Shown: positions 1 to 7,230 of the stretch, piece after piece
Layout: each line of letters begins with the position of its first letter
Numbering within the stretch: the first letter of the stretch is position 1
From: an uncultured Streptococcus sp.
GTDB taxonomy: Bacteria > Bacillota > Bacilli > Lactobacillales > Streptococcaceae
Direction of reading: 5' to 3'
NCBI RefSeq assembly: GCF_959025735.1
Contig: NZ_CAUFJQ010000031.1
Coordinates: 1 to 17,580 of the forward strand
Length of the DNA stretch: 17,580 bases
Notes under the pieces: generated by a model
What the model saw: the letters and a program-made list of their open reading frames with translations, nothing else
What the model was told of the DNA's origin: nothing
The model's database searches: none
Made by a program: the position numbers and the translations under genes

Positions 1-36
1 TCACCTTCTAATCAAATTCAAGTTTTTGCTTATCAA

Positions 37-66
37 TCTCTCTATTTTTAGAGGGATTTTTTCTTT
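37..66 (+). terminator. Probable intrinsic terminator of the gene upstream of the window
   Basis: A 7-bp stem (37-43 with 50-56, one G-T wobble) with a 6-nt loop is followed by a run of T broken by one C. No coding region is visible in bases 1-99, so this most likely closes the gene to the left. A TATACT hexamer at 66-71 directly after the T run could be the -10 of the ccdA operon promoter. No convincing -35 lies 16-18 bp upstream, so the promoter is not called separately. Confidence 0.5.
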
Positions 67-99
67 ATACTGGTATCAGAAAGAAAGGGAGGTAGTGAA

Positions 100-810
100 A
101 TGATTCAAACCAGTTTGTTTTCCATTTCAGTATTCTTAGCGGGAGTTCTATCCTTTTTCTCCCCATGTATTTTGCCACTGATGCCAGTCTATGTAGGGAT
201 TCTATTGGATTCTGAGCATGAAAAAACGGTGCGTATTTTTGGAAGAGACATTTCTTGGTATGGCCTGGTGAAGACTCTTTGTTTTATCGCAGGTCTATCA
301 ACTGTTTTCCTGATTCTAGGATACGGTGCAGGGGCCCTTGGCCAGGTATTGTATGCTCCATGGTTTCGCTATCTGCTAGGAGGGATTGTGATCCTATTAG
401 GGATTCACCAAATGGAAGTGATCAATCTGAGACAACTCCAAAAACAAAAGACCATCCAACTCAAAAAGAATCGGGAGCGCAATGAATTCTTCAATGCTTT
501 TCTGATAGGGGTCACCTTCAGTTTTGGTTGGACCCCTTGTGTCGGACCAGTTTTGAGTTCGGTTCTAGCCATTGCCGCTTCTGGAGGAAATGGTGCTTTG
601 CAAGGCGCTCTCCTGATGCTGGTCTATACATTAGGTTTGGCTCTGCCTTTCTTGCTTTTGGCCTTGGCTTCTAGCTGGGTTCTACAACATTTTGCTAAAC
701 TCAAGCCCCATATGGGAACCTTGAAAAAAATTGGTGGTGCCCTCATCATCTTGATGGGCATCTTGCTGATGCTAGGAAATCTTAATAGCCTCGCATCTTT
801 GTTTCACTAA
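100..810 (+). CDS. ccdA: CcdA-family cytochrome c biogenesis / thiol-disulfide electron transfer membrane protein
   Basis: CcdA proteins pass electrons from cytoplasmic thioredoxin across the membrane to extracytoplasmic thioredoxin-like proteins. The 236-residue product has about six membrane helices (roughly 8-34, 57-80, 89-108, 131-157, 168-195, 209-229). It carries the two family hallmarks, SPCILPLMP around Cys23 and GWTPCVGP around Cys147, in the first and fourth helices; these cysteines form the redox pair. The ATG at 100 follows a strong AGGGAGGT site at 86-93. It is first in an operon with a Met-rich lipoprotein, a TlpA-like thioredoxin and MsrAB. Streptococci have no c-type cytochromes, so the natural partner is that thioredoxin and MsrAB, as in the pneumococcal CcdA1-Etrx1-MsrAB1 pathway. 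Family assignment is very secure; partner assignment is inferred from context. Confidence 0.95.
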   Translation: MIQTSLFSISVFLAGVLSFFSPCILPLMPVYVGILLDSEHEKTVRIFGRDISWYGLVKTLCFIAGLSTVFLILGYGAGALGQVLYAPWFRYLLGGIVILLGIHQMEVINLRQLQKQKTIQLKKNRERNEFFNAFLIGVTFSFGWTPCVGPVLSSVLAIAASGGNGALQGALLMLVYTLGLALPFLLLALASSWVLQHFAKLKPHMGTLKKIGGALIILMGILLMLGNLNSLASLFH

Positions 811-836
811 TCTTGAATGATTAAAGGAGAAAAATC

Positions 837-1160
837 ATGAAAAAAATTCTTGCACTTTCTATTGCTACACTTAGCATCGTCACTTTAGCAGCTTGTTCTG
901 GACAGAAATCAGATTCAGATATGAAAAAAACGGACGATAGTAGTATGATGAAGAAGGACGATATGAAGAAGGATGACATGAAGGATTCATCCATGTCCGA
1001 TGATAAAATGAAAAAAGAAGACATGAAAGATTCATCTATGATGTCTGACAGCAGTTCTGAAATGAAGGACGACATGAAAAAAGATGAGATGAAATCTAGC
1101 AATTCAGAAATGAAAAATGAAAAGAGTGAATCATCTGATATGAAATCAGACAAGGAATGA
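837..1160 (+). CDS. Methionine-rich, low-complexity lipoprotein of unknown function
   Basis: This 107-residue protein begins with a lipoprotein signal peptide (MKK, hydrophobic stretch, lipobox LAAC with Cys20). The predicted mature part of 88 residues is built almost only from M, K, D, S and E. I count 15 methionines after Cys20 (about 17%). Seven of them (38, 43, 48, 53, 58, 63, 68) are spaced exactly five residues apart in degenerate units such as MKKDD and MKDSS. There is no aromatic residue and no cysteine besides the lipid anchor, so it is probably disordered on the outer face of the membrane. A good ribosome site (AAAGGAG, 823-829) precedes the ATG. It lies 26 nt after ccdA and upstream of the thioredoxin and MsrAB genes, which suggests a methionine-oxidation-related role. 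I recognise no family; function is inference only. Confidence 0.85.
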   Translation: MKKILALSIATLSIVTLAACSGQKSDSDMKKTDDSSMMKKDDMKKDDMKDSSMSDDKMKKEDMKDSSMMSDSSSEMKDDMKKDEMKSSNSEMKNEKSESSDMKSDKE

Positions 1161-1164
1161 AAGA

Positions 1165-1201
1165 AGGGAGAGGTCATCTGAGGATGACTTTCTCCTTGTT
1201 T
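1165..1201 (+). terminator. Intercistronic hairpin, possible attenuating terminator
   Basis: Bases 1165-1178 pair with 1183-1197 to give a 14-bp stem with one bulged T (1191), three G-T wobbles and a TGAG tetraloop, followed by TTGTTT. It lies between the Met-rich lipoprotein stop and the thioredoxin start. The short interrupted T run suggests a leaky terminator or an mRNA processing/stability element that would keep the lipoprotein message more abundant than the downstream enzymes. The structure is seen in the sequence; the function is inferred. Confidence 0.5.
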
Positions 1202-1216
1202 AAAGAGGTAATAATG

Positions 1217-1777
1217 ATGAAGAAATTAGCTTTAGTAGCTGCAGGATTCTTGTGTACTGGACTTTTGGGGGCTTGTTCGAGTCAAGGAATGGCTACTTCC
1301 AATAAGGACATGAGCCAACAAACAGCCAAAGCTGGGGCTAGGCAACCATCTGGCAAGAAAGTGAAGGAGTTTAGCTTGCAAGGAGTGGATGGCAAGACCT
1401 ACCGCTTATCTGATTACAAAGGGAAGAAAGTTTACCTCAAATTTTGGGCTTCCTGGTGCTCTATTTGCCTGTCGACATTAGAGGATACCAATGAGTTGGC
1501 AAAAGAAGAGGCAGGTAAGGATTATGTGGTTTTATCTATTGTAGCTCCAACCTTTAATGGCGAAAAATCAGCAGCAGATTTCAAAAATTGGTACCAGTCT
1601 TTGGATTACAAGGATTTCCCAGTCTTGCTAGATAGTAAAGGGGAACTGCTCAAAGAATATGGGATTCGTTCTTATCCGTCTGCTCTCTTTATCAATAGTG
1701 ATGGGACTTTAGCAAAGAGTCATATTGGCTATATGAATAAAGAGGATATCCTCAAGACCCTAGAGAACATGCAGTAA
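1217..1777 (+). CDS. etrx1: TlpA-like extracellular thioredoxin lipoprotein (Etrx1-type)
   Basis: The product is a surface thioredoxin expected to take electrons from CcdA and hand them to MsrAB. With the start at 1217 it has 186 residues: a lipoprotein signal peptide with lipobox LGAC (Cys20), a polar linker, then a TlpA/AhpC-TSA-type thioredoxin fold. The active site is WCSIC (Cys81 and Cys84) after FWAS, and the cis-proline is in SYPS (Pro154). The ATGs at 1214 and 1217 are both possible; 1217 is preferred because GAGG at 1205-1208 is then 8 nt away. An in-frame ATG at 1157 overlaps the previous stop, but would add 20 residues ahead of the signal peptide and is unlikely. It ends 11 nt before msrAB. 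Identity as the Etrx1 counterpart rests on domain, the CSIC motif and gene order. Confidence 0.9.
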   Translation: MKKLALVAAGFLCTGLLGACSSQGMATSNKDMSQQTAKAGARQPSGKKVKEFSLQGVDGKTYRLSDYKGKKVYLKFWASWCSICLSTLEDTNELAKEEAGKDYVVLSIVAPTFNGEKSAADFKNWYQSLDYKDFPVLLDSKGELLKEYGIRSYPSALFINSDGTLAKSHIGYMNKEDILKTLENMQ

Positions 1778-1788
1778 GGAGATAGACA

Positions 1789-2910
1789 ATGGAAACAAAA
1801 TGGAAAGTAGGTTTGATTCTTCTCATTGGCTTATTATCTATTGGTTTCTTTTTCTTTAGTAAGGGATCAAACGGAATGGATCAATCAAAAACAAGCACTG
1901 AAATGATTAAAAAAGCATCGATGAGTCAGACTCCAGTAGTCAAAAAGGAAACAAAGGAAACGGTTGATCCAAAGGATCAGCGCGAAATTTATTTGGCTGG
2001 TGGTTGCTTCTGGGGCGTAGAAGAATATTTCTCCCGTGTTCCAGGTGTGATCGATGCTGTATCAGGCTACGCCAATGGGAAGGGAGAAACGACCAAGTAT
2101 GAATTGGTTCCTCAAACAGGCCATGCCGAAACAGTTCACATCACCTACAATGTCAAGCAGGTATCTCTGAAAGAATTGCTCCTGCATTATTTCCGGATTA
2201 TCGACCCAACGTCGAAGAATCGTCAAGGAAACGATCAAGGGACTCAATACCGAACAGGTGTCTATTATGTCTCCCAAGAAGACCTTCCAACCATTGACCA
2301 AGTCTTTGAAGAGGTAGCAAAAAAATACGACAAACCGTTAGCAGTGGAAAAAGAACCACTGAGCAATTTCATCCAGGCGGAAGACTACCACCAGGATTAT
2401 CTAAAGAAACATCCAAATGGGTACTGCCATATCGATGTCAATCAGGCTTCTTATCCTGTTATTGATGCTAGTCGCTACTCTAAGCCAAGCGATGAGGAAA
2501 TCAAAAAGAAATTATCTCCTGAGGAGTATGCGGTGACACAAAAAAATGATACCGAACGGGCCTTCTCCAATCGTTACTGGGATCAGTTTGATGCCGGTAT
2601 TTATGTAGATGTCGTGACCGGTGAGCCCCTCTTTTCCTCTAAGGATAAATTTGATTCTGGTTGTGGTTGGCCAAGTTTCAGTCGGCCAATTAGTCCTGAT
2701 GTGGCGGTCTATAAGGAGGATAAGAGCTTCAATATGACTCGGACAGAAGTTCGGAGCCGTGTGGGAAATTCCCATCTGGGGCATGTTTTTACTGATGGTC
2801 CCAAGGAAAAAGGCGGCCTTCGCTATTGCATCAATAGCTTGTCAATCAAATTCATCCCTAAAGCAGAGATGGTGGAAAAGGGCTACGGTTATTTATTGGA
2901 CTACGTCTGA
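1789..2910 (+). CDS. msrAB: Membrane-anchored bifunctional methionine sulfoxide reductase MsrA-MsrB
   Basis: MsrAB reduces both S- and R-methionine sulfoxide in oxidised surface proteins. The 373 residues comprise an uncleaved N-terminal membrane anchor (about 7-24), a polar linker to about 65, an MsrA domain with the GGCFWG motif (catalytic Cys73) and Cys213 in GYCHID as likely resolving cysteine, then an MsrB domain from about 240 with GCGWPSF (Cys292) and RYCIN (catalytic Cys347). The zinc-binding CxxC pairs of some MsrB proteins are absent. The ribosome site overlaps the stop of the thioredoxin gene (TAAGGAG), so the two are closely coupled. Gene order and the anchor place the enzyme outside the cell, fed by CcdA and the TlpA-like lipoprotein. 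The neighbouring Met-rich lipoprotein is an attractive extra substrate (inference). Confidence 0.96.
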   Translation: METKWKVGLILLIGLLSIGFFFFSKGSNGMDQSKTSTEMIKKASMSQTPVVKKETKETVDPKDQREIYLAGGCFWGVEEYFSRVPGVIDAVSGYANGKGETTKYELVPQTGHAETVHITYNVKQVSLKELLLHYFRIIDPTSKNRQGNDQGTQYRTGVYYVSQEDLPTIDQVFEEVAKKYDKPLAVEKEPLSNFIQAEDYHQDYLKKHPNGYCHIDVNQASYPVIDASRYSKPSDEEIKKKLSPEEYAVTQKNDTERAFSNRYWDQFDAGIYVDVVTGEPLFSSKDKFDSGCGWPSFSRPISPDVAVYKEDKSFNMTRTEVRSRVGNSHLGHVFTDGPKEKGGLRYCINSLSIKFIPKAEMVEKGYGYLLDYV

Positions 2911-2929
2911 GACATTTGGAACTACAATT

Positions 2930-2938
2930 TGCTATAAT
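2930..2938 (+). promoter_or_regulatory. Extended -10 promoter of the two-component system
   Basis: TG-C-TATAAT at 2930-2938 is a perfect extended -10 element in the 58-nt gap after msrAB, about 30 nt before the response-regulator start. No good -35 hexamer lies 16-18 bp upstream, which is common when an extended -10 is present. No terminator follows msrAB, so read-through from the redox operon is also possible. Confidence 0.6.
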
Positions 2939-2968
2939 AAGCGTAGCAAAAACAAGTAGGTGAAAGAC

Positions 2969-3703
2969 ATGTATGCGATCATGATTGTGGAAGATGAAGA
3001 GCTTATCCGGCAGGGACTGACTTCCTTAGTGGATTATGAACAGTTTGGAATGACCGTCATCAACCAGGCAGAAAATGGCCGTGAGGCCTGGGAGAAGTTT
3101 CAAGATCAACCAGCCGATATCCTTCTAACCGATATCAATATGCCACAAATGAATGGCTTGGATCTGGCCCATCTCGTCAAAGAGCAGTCTCCGTCTTGTC
3201 ATATCATTTTTTTGACCGGTTATGATGACTTTGAGTTTGCGAGGAAAGCCATCAAGTTAGGTGCAGATGATTATTTGCTGAAGCCTTTTTCAAAAGATGA
3301 TATTGAAGAGATGTTAGCAAAGGTGAAGGGAAAACTCGATCAAGAGCGAAAGAAAGCGCAAGTCGAAGATTTGGTCAGTCATGGTTATTCGACAGACTTG
3401 GAAGAAGCCATTCATGCTCGTTTAGCAGATTCCCAGTTAACCCTGAAAGATTTGGCCTATCAACTTGGTTTCAGTCCCTCTTATCTAAGTGTATTGATCA
3501 AGAAAAAATTGGGACTTCCTTTCCAAGAATACCTCATCCAAGAGCGAATGAAGAAGGCTCAACTCTTGCTTCTCACGACAGATTTAAAGATTTATGAGAT
3601 CGCAGATCAGGTTGGTTTTGAAGATATGAACTATTTTTCTCAACGCTTTAAGCAGGTTGTTGGGGTGACACCAAGGCAGTACAAAAAAGGAGAGCATGAA
3701 TGA
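2969..3703 (+). CDS. Response regulator with receiver and AraC-type DNA-binding domain
   Basis: A 244-residue two-component regulator. The receiver domain (about 1-120) has acidic residues Glu8, Asp9 and Glu10, phospho-acceptor Asp55 in LLTDINMP, Thr83 and Lys105 in YLLKPF. The C-terminal part (about 145-240) is a double helix-turn-helix AraC/XylS domain ending in the typical GFEDMNYFSQRFKQ and GVTPRQYK motifs. The ATG at 2969 is chosen because AGGTGA at 2958-2963 is a well-placed ribosome site; a GTG at 2960 would lie inside that site. The next gene, its cognate kinase, starts in the stop codon (ATGA overlap). The pair sits just after ccdA-etrx-msrAB, as pneumococcal TCS09 (RR09/HK09) does; orthology is inferred from that order and is not tested. 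The signal and regulon are unknown. Confidence 0.92.
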   Translation: MYAIMIVEDEELIRQGLTSLVDYEQFGMTVINQAENGREAWEKFQDQPADILLTDINMPQMNGLDLAHLVKEQSPSCHIIFLTGYDDFEFARKAIKLGADDYLLKPFSKDDIEEMLAKVKGKLDQERKKAQVEDLVSHGYSTDLEEAIHARLADSQLTLKDLAYQLGFSPSYLSVLIKKKLGLPFQEYLIQERMKKAQLLLLTTDLKIYEIADQVGFEDMNYFSQRFKQVVGVTPRQYKKGEHE

Positions 3704-5412
3704 AACGATATCCCTTGCTGATTCAGCTGGTCCTCTACTTTTTTCTCTTCATTCTCTTACTTTTTGGTCTCATTGGTAGTCTTTACTATCAAACGAGTTC
3801 AGGAACGATCCGCCAGCTAACGGAGCGGACGACAAGAAATAGTATCGACCAAAGTAGTCAGTTTATTACGTCTTATCTAAAAAAATTAAAGCAGACCACG
3901 ACGGTGCTTAGCAAAGAGCAGGCTATTCGCCAATTTGCCCAAGATAAGAGTGCGGATCAAAAAACGGTTCAGCACTTGATGCGAACGATGATTGAAACGG
4001 ATCCGGACTTGGTCTCTGCGGTCTTGGTGACCAAGGATGGACGTCTGGTAGCGACAGATTCCAAAATCAGCATGCAGACTTCCTCAGACATGATGAATGA
4101 AAGCTGGTATCAAGAGGCGATTAAGGAAAGAGCCATGCCAGTTTTGACGCCAGCTCGAAAGGAATCCTTGACCTCGGAAAAAGAAAAATGGGTGGTTTCT
4201 ATTACCCAAGAAGTAGTCGATCAGACTGGTCAAAATCTCGGAGTAGTACGTTTGGATATTGGCTACGATAGCTTACAGGCTTATTTGGATCACCTTCAGC
4301 TAGGGAAACAAGGCTTTAGTTTTATCATTAATCAAAAGCATGAGTTTGTCTACCATCCCAAAAAGGCGGTCTATTCCTCCAGCCAAGAAATGCAGGCCAT
4401 GCAGCCCTATATTGCTGTGACAGATGGCTATGCTAAAGGAGGGCAGAATTTTATCTATCAGGTTCCGATTCCAGATAGCGATTGGACCTTGATTGGAGTG
4501 GCTTCACTTGAAGGACTTCAGATGCTTCAGTCGCAACTCCTGTACTCTTTTATTGGCCTAGGATTACTAGCTTTGATCATGTGTTTAATAGGGATCGGCT
4601 TTGTTCTGCGTTTGTGGATCAAACCCTTACGAGACCTTCAGACCATCATTTTGAGGATTGGAGCAGGAGATGCTCACTTGAGGGCTGCAGCCAAAGGATC
4701 TCCAGAATTGGTGGACCTCGCACAAGCGTTTAATGCCATGTTGGACCAAATCGATCACCTTATGCAACAGGTTAAGGAAGAGGAGCAAAACGCGCGGCGG
4801 TACGAGTTGCGGGCACTTTCTGCTCAGATAAATCCGCATTTCCTCTACAATACCTTGGATACGATTGTCTGGATGGCGGAGTTTAATGATAGTCGGCGCG
4901 TGGTCGACATCACCAAGTCTCTGGCTCAATATTTTCGACTAGCTCTCAACCAAGGCCAGGAACAAATCCTACTGAGAGATGAAATTGACCATGTCCGCCA
5001 GTATCTTTTCATTCAAAAACAACGTTATGGTGAAAAGCTCAACTATGAAATTCTAGAAGATGAAAGGTTGGGCGACTATCAGCTCCCCAAATTAGTACTT
5101 CAACCCTTAGTGGAAAATGCGATTTACCATGGCATTAAAGAGATCGATCGGCCAGGTCTCATTCGAGTGACGACTGAAGTCAGTGGAGACTCCGCCTGCG
5201 TATCGATTTTTGACAATGGACGAGGGTTTGATTTATCAGAATCAACAGCCCAAACCCTTCTTCGTTTAGGAGGTGTTGGCTTGAAAAATGTGGACCAACG
5301 ATTGCATCTTCAATTTGGCGAAGCCTATCATATGGAGATTGATTCTAAGGCCAATAGCTATACGAAAATCACTCTTTTTTTGCCCCTTTCATCATCTGAT
5401 GAACATGTATAG
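3700..5412 (+). CDS. LytS/YesM-family membrane sensor histidine kinase
   Basis: A 570-residue sensor kinase. An N-terminal membrane helix (about 8-29) and a second one (about 278-303) enclose an extracellular domain of about 245 residues, probably a double-Cache fold, followed by a HAMP-like linker (about 305-360). The cytoplasmic part is a His_kinase domain with the phospho-acceptor His380 in INPHFLYNTL, and an HATPase domain with N-box Asn473 in VENAIYHG, G1 box DNGRGF (505-510) and GVGLKNV (525-531). This architecture is typical of kinases paired with AraC-type regulators. The start overlaps the regulator's stop by 4 nt, so translation is coupled. The stop codon forms the first bases of the terminator stem. 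The ligand cannot be read from the sequence. Confidence 0.94.
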   Translation: MKRYPLLIQLVLYFFLFILLLFGLIGSLYYQTSSGTIRQLTERTTRNSIDQSSQFITSYLKKLKQTTTVLSKEQAIRQFAQDKSADQKTVQHLMRTMIETDPDLVSAVLVTKDGRLVATDSKISMQTSSDMMNESWYQEAIKERAMPVLTPARKESLTSEKEKWVVSITQEVVDQTGQNLGVVRLDIGYDSLQAYLDHLQLGKQGFSFIINQKHEFVYHPKKAVYSSSQEMQAMQPYIAVTDGYAKGGQNFIYQVPIPDSDWTLIGVASLEGLQMLQSQLLYSFIGLGLLALIMCLIGIGFVLRLWIKPLRDLQTIILRIGAGDAHLRAAAKGSPELVDLAQAFNAMLDQIDHLMQQVKEEEQNARRYELRALSAQINPHFLYNTLDTIVWMAEFNDSRRVVDITKSLAQYFRLALNQGQEQILLRDEIDHVRQYLFIQKQRYGEKLNYEILEDERLGDYQLPKLVLQPLVENAIYHGIKEIDRPGLIRVTTEVSGDSACVSIFDNGRGFDLSESTAQTLLRLGGVGLKNVDQRLHLQFGEAYHMEIDSKANSYTKITLFLPLSSSDEHV

Positions 5413-5449
5413 AGACAAAGATTGCCATCTTTGTCTCTTTTTCCTTTTG
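5411..5449 (+). terminator. Strong intrinsic terminator of the two-component operon
   Basis: A perfect 12-bp stem (5411-5422 with 5427-5438) with a TGCC loop is followed by TTTT, CC, TTTT. The stem begins with the last two bases of the kinase TAG stop codon. Confidence 0.92.
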
Positions 5450-5512
5450 GAAACTTTCAATGTTGAATTTCAACTCTTTTCTAGTCAAATCTGACGCAAG
5501 TCATCAAATTTA

Positions 5513-5521
5513 TGATAAAAT
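5513..5521 (+). promoter_or_regulatory. Extended -10 promoter for yutD-rlmN-vanZ
   Basis: TG-A-TAAAAT at 5513-5521 lies about 40 nt before the yutD start. A weak -35 candidate (CTGACG, 5491-5496) is 19 bp away. The rest of the 147-nt gap holds the preceding terminator and a small AT-rich palindrome, GTTGAA-T-TTCAAC (5462-5474). Confidence 0.5.
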
Positions 5522-5559
5522 AAAGTGTTACAGTAAATAGATTTTGATGAAGGAACACT

Positions 5560-6135
5560 ATGCGAAAAGAGATTGACCCTGAATTATATAATTACAATAA
5601 ATTTCCTGGACCTGTCTTTCATCAGGTAGGAGACCAAATCCGTTCAGAAAACCTCTCCTTTGAGCTGTTGAAAAATGAGAAGGAAGCATTTGATGCGACC
5701 GTTTTTGGTCAGCGATTTTCTGAGATTTTAACTAAGTTTGATTACATTGTTGGTGATTGGAGCAATGAGCAGTTGCGCTTGCGTGGCTTTTATAAGGAAG
5801 AGCGCGATGTTGCAACGATGGATAAATTAAGTCGCTTAGACGATTATTTGTTAGAATATTGTAGCTATGGTTGTGCTTATTTTGTCCTTGAAAATAAGGA
5901 GCCTCATCGTGCTTCTTTTGATAAGAAATCACCGGTCAAAAAAGCTCAATCAGAAGAAAGAGAGCCGAAGAAGCGTTCGCGCAATCGCAAACAAAAAGAT
6001 CGTTTCCAAAAACGAGAACGCGACAAGGGACAACCAGCCAAAAACTCGAAAAAAACAAGACCGTCTGCTGAGACTAAAAAGACAACGAAGACAGACAACA
6101 AACGTCATTTTGTGATTCGACAAAAAGAGGAGTAA
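5560..6135 (+). CDS. yutD: YutD-family protein with basic C-terminal tail
   Basis: The 191-residue cytosolic protein has an N-terminal YutD-like domain (DUF1027, about residues 14-112), recognised from stretches such as FDYIVGDWSNEQLRLRGFY and DDYLLEYCSYGCAYFVL. The molecular function of this conserved Firmicute family is not established to my knowledge. From about residue 118 the protein becomes a highly charged, lysine/arginine-rich, probably disordered tail of some 70 residues, with no aromatic residue until a final RHFVIRQ. Such a tail suggests RNA or ribosome contact, which would fit the adjacent rRNA/tRNA methylase gene, but this is inference. GAAGGA precedes the ATG. The stop lies 6 nt before rlmN, whose ribosome site overlaps the yutD end. 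Confidence 0.88.
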   Translation: MRKEIDPELYNYNKFPGPVFHQVGDQIRSENLSFELLKNEKEAFDATVFGQRFSEILTKFDYIVGDWSNEQLRLRGFYKEERDVATMDKLSRLDDYLLEYCSYGCAYFVLENKEPHRASFDKKSPVKKAQSEEREPKKRSRNRKQKDRFQKRERDKGQPAKNSKKTRPSAETKKTTKTDNKRHFVIRQKEE

Positions 6136-6141
6136 GAAAGA

Positions 6142-7230
6142 ATGAAACCATCCATTTATAGTTTAACACGCCAAGATATGATTGATTGGGCGGAAGAAAA
6201 CGGCGAAAAGAAATTCCGTGCAGCACAAATCTGGGAATGGCTCTATCGCAAACGCGTCCAGTCCTTCGAAGAAATGACCAATCTTTCTAAGGACTTGATT
6301 GCAAAGTTGAATGATCAATTTGTCGTCAACCCACTTAAGCAACGGATCGTGCAAGAGTCAGCAGACGGGACGGTCAAGTACCTCTTTGAATTGCCAGACG
6401 GCATGTTGATTGAAACTGTCTTGATGCGTCAGCACTATGGATTATCTGTCTGTGTAACGACTCAAGTAGGATGCAATATCGGTTGTACCTTCTGTGCTTC
6501 TGGTTTGATCAAAAAACAACGCGATTTGAACAATGGTGAAATCGTGTCTCAAATCATGTTGGTCCAAAAATACTTTGACGAACGTGGCCAAGATGAACGG
6601 GTCAGCCATATCGTTGTCATGGGGATCGGAGAACCATTTGACAACTATAACAATGTCTTGAAATTTATCCGGACGGTCAACGATGACAAGGGATTAGCGA
6701 TTGGTGCTCGCCATATTACAGTGTCAACTTCTGGTTTGGCTCATAAAATTCGTGACTTTGCAAATGAAGGTGTGCAGGTCAATTTGGCAGTGTCCCTTCA
6801 TGCTCCAAACAATGACTTGCGCTCTAGCATCATGAAGATCAACCGGGCCTTTCCAATTGAAAAATTGTTTGCGGCGATTGAATACTATATTGAGACTACG
6901 AACCGTCGGGTGACCTTTGAGTACATCATGCTCAATGAAGTCAATGATGGAGTCGAGCAAGCCTTAGAGTTGGCAGAATTGCTCAAGAATATCAAGAAAT
7001 TGTCTTATGTCAACTTGATTCCTTATAATCCTGTCAGTGAGCATGACCAATATAGCCGGAGTCCAAAAGAACGGGTCATGGCCTTCTATGATACCTTGAA
7101 AAAACAAGGTGTTAACTGTGTAGTGCGTCAAGAGCACGGTACAGATATTGATGCTGCCTGTGGCCAATTGCGTTCAAATACCATGAAACGGGACCGGGAG
7201 AAAGCGATTGTTGAACATGCGCAACCTTAA
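6142..7230 (+). CDS. rlmN: Radical-SAM 23S rRNA (A2503-C2) / tRNA (A37-C2) methyltransferase RlmN
   Basis: RlmN adds a methyl group to C2 of A2503 in 23S rRNA and of A37 in some tRNAs. The 362-residue length is typical. The [4Fe-4S] cluster motif CxxxCxxC is Cys111, Cys115 and Cys118 in GCNIGCTFCAS. The SAM-binding GGEP-like loop is GIGEP (161-165). The second conserved cysteine that carries the transient methyl group is Cys340 in DIDAACGQLR. The N-terminal helical domain (YSLTRQDMIDW...) is intact. An AGGAG site at the end of yutD serves the ATG at 6142. The residues distinguish it from Cfr only by overall resemblance and genomic context, but it is the ordinary chromosomal copy. Confidence 0.96.
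   Translation: MKPSIYSLTRQDMIDWAEENGEKKFRAAQIWEWLYRKRVQSFEEMTNLSKDLIAKLNDQFVVNPLKQRIVQESADGTVKYLFELPDGMLIETVLMRQHYGLSVCVTTQVGCNIGCTFCASGLIKKQRDLNNGEIVSQIMLVQKYFDERGQDERVSHIVVMGIGEPFDNYNNVLKFIRTVNDDKGLAIGARHITVSTSGLAHKIRDFANEGVQVNLAVSLHAPNNDLRSSIMKINRAFPIEKLFAAIEYYIETTNRRVTFEYIMLNEVNDGVEQALELAELLKNIKKLSYVNLIPYNPVSEHDQYSRSPKERVMAFYDTLKKQGVNCVVRQEHGTDIDAACGQLRSNTMKRDREKAIVEHAQP

Noticed and set aside
821..1177. A 118-residue minus-strand open frame opposite the Met-rich lipoprotein gene
   Set aside because: It is slightly longer than the true gene but is a mirror of its low-complexity repeats (Ser/Phe/Ile-rich). It begins with no proper ribosome site on the minus strand and lacks any recognisable family.
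1157..1216. Upstream start at 1157 for the thioredoxin lipoprotein
   Set aside because: It would place 20 residues before the signal peptide and run through the intercistronic hairpin; GAGG is placed for ATG 1214/1217.
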